A stretch of DNA of 11,158 nucleotides, from positions 1 through 11,158 of the forward strand of contig JAHHSF010000032.1 of the NCBI GenBank assembly GCA_020025375.1, written 5' to 3'. Shown here piece after piece: positions 6,102-11,158 of this stretch; the stretch's first letter is position 1; the number at the start of each line of letters is the position of its first letter. Made by a program: the position numbers and the translations under genes. Under the pieces are notes generated by a model. The model was not told the origin of the DNA. It made no database searches and saw only the letters and a program-made list of their open reading frames with translations. Origin of the DNA: Oscillospiraceae bacterium (GTDB lineage Bacteria > Bacillota > Clostridia > Oscillospirales > Oscillospiraceae).

Positions 6102-7319
6102 TTACTCTCCCTTCAGGGAGTCGATAATACCATCGGCCAGAGCCTCCAGCTCGGCGGCCTTATCCGCCCCAAGGGAGGATGCCATACTGATTCTCTCGTT
6201 GAGGACGGTCATGTTCTTCATCTCCTCATCGATGAACTTCTGCATCAGGTCCCCGGACTTGCAGGCCCAGGAGCCGTTCTCGATAAGGGCGAAGGTGCGG
6301 TTCTGAAGGTTCAGGGCCTTCATGTCCTCCAGGAAGCTCTTCATCACCGGGTAGATGCCCAGGTTGTAGGTCACGGAAGCCAGGACAATATGGCTGTACT
6401 TGAAGGCCTCGGCAATGAGATAGGAGACATGGGTGTTGGACACGTCGTAGAGGGCCACGTCGGTGACACCCTTCTCGCACAGCTTGGAGGCCAGGGCCTG
6501 AGCGGCGGCCTCGGTGTTGCCGTACATGGAGGCATAGGCGATCATCACGCCCTTCACCTCGGGCTCGTAGCGGCTCCACTTGTCGTACTTGTCGATGAAG
6601 TACATGAAATCCTTCCGCCACACGGGACCATGGAGGGGGCAGATATATTTGATCTGGTCCAGGATGGTCCCGGCCTTTTTCAGCAGGAGCTGGATGTGGG
6701 GGCCGTACTTGCCCACGATGTTGGTAAGGTAGCGGCGGGCCTCGTCAATCCAGTCCCGGTCGAAATCCACCTCGTCGGCAAAGAGCTTGCCGTCCAAGGC
6801 GATAAAGGAGCCGAAGGCGTCGGCGGAGAAAAGGACGCCGTTGGTCACGTCAAAGGTGACCATGGCCTCGGGCCAGTGGACCATGGGGGCAGCCACAAAG
6901 GTAACGGTGTGGGTACCAAAGGTGTGCGTGTCCCCCTCCTTCACCTCCACCAGCTCATGGCCGTCCACCTGGAAGCCAAACTGGCGCATGAGCATGAAGG
7001 ATTTCTCGGTGGAGATGATCTTGACCTTAGGCCAGCGGAGGAGTATCTCCTCGATGGAGGCGCCGTGGTCAGGCTCCATATGGTTGATGACCAGCCAGTC
7101 CAGGGGACGGCCCTGGAGCAAATATTCCATATTCTCCAGAAGCTGGCGGCAGGCCGACCAGTCCACGGTGTCGAAGAGGACGGTCTCCTGATCCAGGAGA
7201 AGATAGGCATTGTAGCTGACCCCACGGGGGATGGGATGGATATTTTCAAAGAGGGCCAGCCGGTGGTCGTTGGCGCCCACCCAGTACAGGTCCTCGGTCA
7301 CGTTACGTACGCAGTGCAT
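6102..7319 (-). CDS. Class A flavodiiron protein (O2 and/or NO reductase, FprA-like)
   Basis: This 405-residue protein has an N-terminal metallo-beta-lactamase-like diiron domain (about 1-250) and a C-terminal flavodoxin domain (about 256-400). All six diiron ligands are visible: H80, E82 and D84 in HMEPDH, H148 in VHWPE, D167 in SADAFGSF, and H230 in CPLHGP. The FMN phosphate loop is SMYGNTE (264-270). Flavodiiron proteins are cytoplasmic and reduce O2 to water or NO to N2O. Class A members carry no rubredoxin of their own and need an external electron donor, usually rubredoxin. The gene starts 23 bases after the stop of a fusion protein ending in rubredoxin, with AAGGAGG eight bases before the ATG, so the two are almost certainly cotranscribed. 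Whether O2 or NO is preferred cannot be read from sequence. Confidence 0.95.
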   Translation of the reverse strand: MHCVRNVTEDLYWVGANDHRLALFENIHPIPRGVSYNAYLLLDQETVLFDTVDWSACRQLLENMEYLLQGRPLDWLVINHMEPDHGASIEEILLRWPKVKIISTEKSFMLMRQFGFQVDGHELVEVKEGDTHTFGTHTVTFVAAPMVHWPEAMVTFDVTNGVLFSADAFGSFIALDGKLFADEVDFDRDWIDEARRYLTNIVGKYGPHIQLLLKKAGTILDQIKYICPLHGPVWRKDFMYFIDKYDKWSRYEPEVKGVMIAYASMYGNTEAAAQALASKLCEKGVTDVALYDVSNTHVSYLIAEAFKYSHIVLASVTYNLGIYPVMKSFLEDMKALNLQNRTFALIENGSWACKSGDLMQKFIDEEMKNMTVLNERISMASSLGADKAAELEALADGIIDSLKGE

Positions 7320-7342
7320 AGTTCGTTCCTCCTTCTATACCG

Positions 7343-9256
<1,914 letters not shown>

Positions 9257-9319
9257 GTATGGTTCCTCCCTTTCTTTTCTATATTAGATAATTTTTATCC
9301 ACTTTAGGAGAAAATTTTC

Positions 9320-9339
9320 CGCCCCTTCTCTCCGGGGCG
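9320..9339 (-). promoter_or_regulatory. Hairpin in the fusion-gene 5' leader
   Basis: On the - strand CGCCCC and GGGGCG pair around an eight-base loop, immediately followed by the symmetric GAAAATTTTC (9310-9319). It lies in the roughly 100-base leader between the promoter and the ribosome binding site. No U-run follows, so it is not a terminator. A stability or regulatory role is possible but unproven. Confidence 0.35.
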
Positions 9340-9362
9340 TTGCTGGCTGCTTCTGTGCCCTT

Positions 9363-9396
9363 AGCATATCAATTTGGATAATGTTTGTCAAGTATA
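9363..9396 (-). promoter_or_regulatory. Promoter of the dehydrogenase-rubredoxin/flavodiiron operon, with an Rrf2-like half-site
   Basis: On the - strand TTGACA (9386-9391) and TATGCT (9363-9368) are exactly 17 bases apart. The -35 is embedded in TATACTTGACA (9386-9396), identical to an 11-base string in the rrf2 promoter. ATACTTGAC resembles one half of the type 1 site known for the Rrf2 protein IscR. AT-rich sequence upstream could act as an UP element. Overlap of half-site and -35 would suit repression. Confidence 0.7.
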
Positions 9397-9527
9397 ATTT
9401 TTACATTTTGTGCAACTTTTTACAAGGCCCCAAAAATGACACAAGCTCCCTCCATTTTTTCTCTTTGTTCCCCTCCCACGGCCCCTGAAGGCCCGGGACA
9501 TCTTCCCCTTCGAGTCCCCTCTTTGAC

Positions 9528-9568
9528 AAAAAACCACCCGCTGTGCATATGCGCACGGCGGGTGGTTT
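9528..9568 (-). terminator. Intrinsic terminator of the rrf2 gene
   Basis: Arms AAACCACCCGC (9531-9541) and GCGGGTGGTTT (9558-9568) form an 11-bp stem with further GTGC/GCAC pairing inside. On the - strand the stem ends in a run of six T. It begins 7 bases past the rrf2 stop codon, so rrf2 and the downstream operon are separately promoted. Confidence 0.88.
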
Positions 9569-9575
9569 ACTTTCT

Positions 9576-9986
9576 TTAATCGGTTTCTTCGGGGGCAAAG
9601 AAGGAGTCCAGCTTGTGGGCCCGCAGCTCCTTTTCCAGGGCCTTCTGAATGTCGCACAGGCGGCAATGAACGGAACAATCTCCGTTTTGCTCCCGCCAGG
9701 AGCAGGTATAGTCGGCCTCCATACAGGCGTTGATGGCGTACCGCTCCTCCATGACCACCATCAGGTCGTACAGGCTGGTGTGCCGCAGATCAGCCTTGAG
9801 TCGCCAGCCTCCATCCGCCCCCCGGACCACTTCTGTGAAGCCGCCCTTCGCCAGCTTTTTCAGAATCTTGTAGGCAAAGGCCTGGGGAACCAGCTCGCGC
9901 TCGGCCAGCTCTCCTGCGGTGTGCCACTCCCCGTCACGCAGGGAACGCAAAAGCCGCAGGGCGTAGTCAGTCTCTCGAGTCAGTAT
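9576..9986 (-). CDS. Rrf2-family transcriptional regulator, probable Fe-S sensor, non-canonical start
   Basis: The 136-residue reading has an N-terminal winged helix with the family opening LTRETDYALRLLRSL, and GADGGWRL forming the wing. A cysteine cluster lies at C88, C95, C104, C108 and C111. IscR and NsrR of this family bind Fe-S clusters through three cysteines in this region and sense Fe-S status or NO. The conserved LTRETDYALR start is in frame only from an AUA codon (9984-9986) or the following CUG. No ATG, GTG or TTG occurs between the upstream stop at 10020-10022 and an internal TTG at 9950. The AUA lies 8 bases after GGAGG, the ideal distance. A start at 9950 would delete the conserved first helix. 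It probably controls itself and the downstream flavin operon. Confidence 0.85.
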   Translation of the reverse strand: MLTRETDYALRLLRSLRDGEWHTAGELAERELVPQAFAYKILKKLAKGGFTEVVRGADGGWRLKADLRHTSLYDLMVVMEERYAINACMEADYTCSWREQNGDCSVHCRLCDIQKALEKELRAHKLDSFFAPEETD

Positions 9987-10016
9987 GGGATCTCCCTCCT
10001 TCTTCTCTGTGCTTCT

Positions 10017-10050
10017 ATCCTATCAAACTAGACATATTATGTCAAGTATA
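10017..10050 (-). promoter_or_regulatory. rrf2 promoter overlapping a 25-bp imperfect palindrome
   Basis: On the - strand TTGACA (10040-10045) and TAGGAT (10017-10022) are 17 bases apart, about 30 bases before the proposed rrf2 start. A 25-bp dyad (10025-10049) covers the -35 and most of the spacer. It matches itself at 10 of 12 position pairs and has the perfect core GACATA-A-TATGTC. Its form, ATA-CTTGAC followed by a mirror half, resembles the IscR type 1 site, suggesting autoregulation by Rrf2. Confidence 0.72.
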
Positions 10051-10093
10051 TTTTCGAGTTTATGCCGGTTTTTCCATCCTCTCTCCTCCTTTT

Positions 10094-10142
10094 TTGTTCG
10101 CATAACACATCGATTTTATATAGACAACGCCCCCAAAGGGCG
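10094..10142 (+). promoter_or_regulatory. Possible promoter and 5' hairpin for the 146-residue gene
   Basis: TTGTTC (10094-10099) and TATATA (10117-10122) are 17 bases apart, a moderate match to a vegetative promoter. A small hairpin CGCCC/GGGCG (10128-10132 with 10138-10142, loop CCAAA) would lie at the very 5' end of the transcript, where such stems often protect mRNA. Confidence 0.4.
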
Positions 10143-10185
10143 GTATCATAGAAGATGATCCAACTTCCCAGAAAGGAGCCCTCTT

Positions 10186-10626
10186 ATGAAACATCACATC
10201 CGTCTGGTCTCCCCGGACGCGCTGCCCGCCAATCAGCGGGACTTTCTTCACCTGCTCCTCCACTGCCGCGCTCTCCCCATCGCCCGCTTCACCTTGGAGA
10301 GCACCCGGGAAGAGGACTTTTACTCCGTGGCCCTGGCCCCCGTCTTTCTCCGCTCGGCCGCCGACGACATGGCCGCCGTGAAGGAGGCGGGTGCCTTTCT
10401 CGTCAGCCTGGAGGAAAAGGGCCTGCTCACCTTAGACTACGATATTCCCCTCAAGGACTACCCTTATGAGGAGTACCATAACAGCGCCCTCTACGCCTAC
10501 TTTGTCTCCACCGTGGCCGAGGGGGCCAAGAGCCGGAGCTTCCTGGGGGATACCCCCCGCCTGGAGCTGGGGAGCATGGCCCTCACCCAACTGGGGGAGC
10601 GTCTGGTCCGCCTGAACCACCAGTGA
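10186..10626 (+). CDS. Uncharacterised 146-residue protein
   Basis: I do not recognise a family. The gene is well supported: AAAGGAG stands seven bases before the ATG, codon use matches neighbouring genes, and the stop overlaps the next start as GTGA. The protein has no signal peptide or membrane helix and is rich in alpha-helix-forming residues. Residues about 65-85 (VKEAGAFLVSLEEKGLLTLDY) and the end ALTQLGERLVRL resemble parts of a winged-helix fold, where a helix leads to a beta-wing and a closing helix, but no clear recognition helix is seen. Overlap with a MocA-like gene suggests a linked role, perhaps in molybdenum enzyme maturation or its control; that is only contextual. Confidence 0.8.
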   Translation: MKHHIRLVSPDALPANQRDFLHLLLHCRALPIARFTLESTREEDFYSVALAPVFLRSAADDMAAVKEAGAFLVSLEEKGLLTLDYDIPLKDYPYEEYHNSALYAYFVSTVAEGAKSRSFLGDTPRLELGSMALTQLGERLVRLNHQ

Positions 10627-11158
10627 GGCTGGGCTGCGTGGTCATGGCCTCCGGCCTCTCCCGGCGGTTCGGGGCCAACAAGCTGACCGCCCCCTTCCGG
10701 GGCCGTCCCTTGCTCTCCTGGACCCTGACCGCCCTCCCCATGGAGGAGCTGGACCGGGTCCTGGTGGTCACCCGCTCGCCGGAGGTGCAGGCCCTCTGCG
10801 GGGAAGCCGGACTCTCCTGCCTTCTCCATGACAGGCCTTTCCTCAGCGATACCATTCGCCTGGGGGTAGCCGCTATGGAGGAGCTGGACGGCTGTCTCTT
10901 CACCGTGGGGGACCAGCCCCTCTGCACCAAGGAGAGCCTTGCCCGCCTCCTGGCCGCCTTCCGGGCCGCGCCCCAAACCCCCGCCCGGCTCTCCTGGGAG
11001 GACCGCCCCGGAAATCCGGTCCTCTTCCCCGCCTCCTTCTTTCCCGCCCTGGCAGCTCTGGAGGGGGAAGCGGGCGGCGGCTCCCTCCTGCCCCCCGAGA
11101 CCACCCTTGTCCCGGTCTCCCACCCCTGGGAGCTGGAGGATGCCGACACCCCAGAGGC
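10623..11158 (+). CDS. MocA/MobA-like molybdenum cofactor nucleotidyltransferase (3' end outside window)
   Basis: The visible 178 residues form an NTP-transferase domain. The nucleotide-binding signature ASGLSRRFGANK lies at 9-20, the metal-binding GDQPL at 96-100, and GNPVLFP at 130-136. The end ELEDADTPE matches the DIDTPED-type closing motif, so only a few residues are missing. MocA transfers CMP to molybdopterin for xanthine-dehydrogenase-type enzymes, while MobA transfers GMP; sequence here looks closer to MocA, but the nucleotide is not proven. The proposed GTG start overlaps the upstream TGA (GTGA), implying translational coupling; a Met at codon 8 is too late because it sits at the edge of the first strand before the loop. 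A selenium-dependent molybdenum hydroxylase cluster might lie to the right. Confidence 0.85.
   Translation, partial: MRLGCVVMASGLSRRFGANKLTAPFRGRPLLSWTLTALPMEELDRVLVVTRSPEVQALCGEAGLSCLLHDRPFLSDTIRLGVAAMEELDGCLFTVGDQPLCTKESLARLLAAFRAAPQTPARLSWEDRPGNPVLFPASFFPALAALEGEAGGGSLLPPETTLVPVSHPWELEDADTPE

Larger units (their letters stand above)
9257..9575. other. Intergenic region between the fusion gene and rrf2
   Basis: No gene is supported. From right to left it holds the rrf2 terminator (9528-9568), a stretch of about 120 bases with nothing I recognise, the operon promoter (9363-9396), and the leader with its hairpin. Short frames on both strands here lack start signals and domains. Confidence 0.6.

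Noticed and set aside
10497..11149. Two overlapping - strand frames (208 and 188 codons) opposite the MocA-like gene
   Set aside because: They lack motifs, while the + strand has the nucleotide-binding, GDQP and closing motifs of the MocA family.

Overview
The window looks like a chromosomal segment of a strictly anaerobic, GC-rich gut Firmicute, probably of the Oscillospiraceae/Flavonifractor-Intestinimonas type. This is inferred from strong Shine-Dalgarno sites, the codon style, and a gene set of acyl-CoA dehydrogenase, flavodiiron protein, Rrf2 regulator and sodium-coupled amino acid carrier. The first ~900 bases are clearly AT-richer than the rest and may be a junction with acquired DNA. 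I see no rRNA, complete tRNA, CRISPR array or intact insertion sequence.

Layout: (1) 1-295, AT-rich with no credible gene but two strong dyads. (2) 296-670 (-), a small XRE regulator with an N-terminal membrane anchor, preceded by nested inverted repeats. (3) 1065-2333 (-), a metal-dependent amidohydrolase with its own promoter and a UUCG-loop terminator. (4) 2474-4227 (-), a translationally coupled two-component pair, a short KdpD-like kinase and a KdpE-like regulator, with no potassium pump genes in view. (5) 4653-5999 (+), an NSS-family sodium:amino acid symporter behind a structured ~160-nt leader. (6) 6102-9256 (-), a two-gene operon. The first gene fuses an acyl-CoA dehydrogenase, the FAD domain of ETF-alpha and a rubredoxin; the second is a flavodiiron protein. 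(7) 9576-9986 (-), an Rrf2-family, cysteine-rich regulator that appears to lack a normal start codon. (8) 10186 to the window end (+), an unrecognised 146-residue protein overlapping a MocA-like molybdenum cofactor cytidylyltransferase that runs off the edge.

The most interesting unit is regions 6-7. The fusion contains every carrier needed to move electrons from an acyl-CoA to rubredoxin, and the next gene encodes the enzyme class that normally takes electrons from rubredoxin to reduce O2 or NO. An Rrf2 protein with a cysteine cluster sits directly upstream, and its promoter shares an 11-bp element with the operon promoter. I infer an Fe-S-sensor-controlled, acyl-CoA-fuelled O2/NO scavenging chain. 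The domains and gene order are read directly from sequence; the coupling and regulation are inference.
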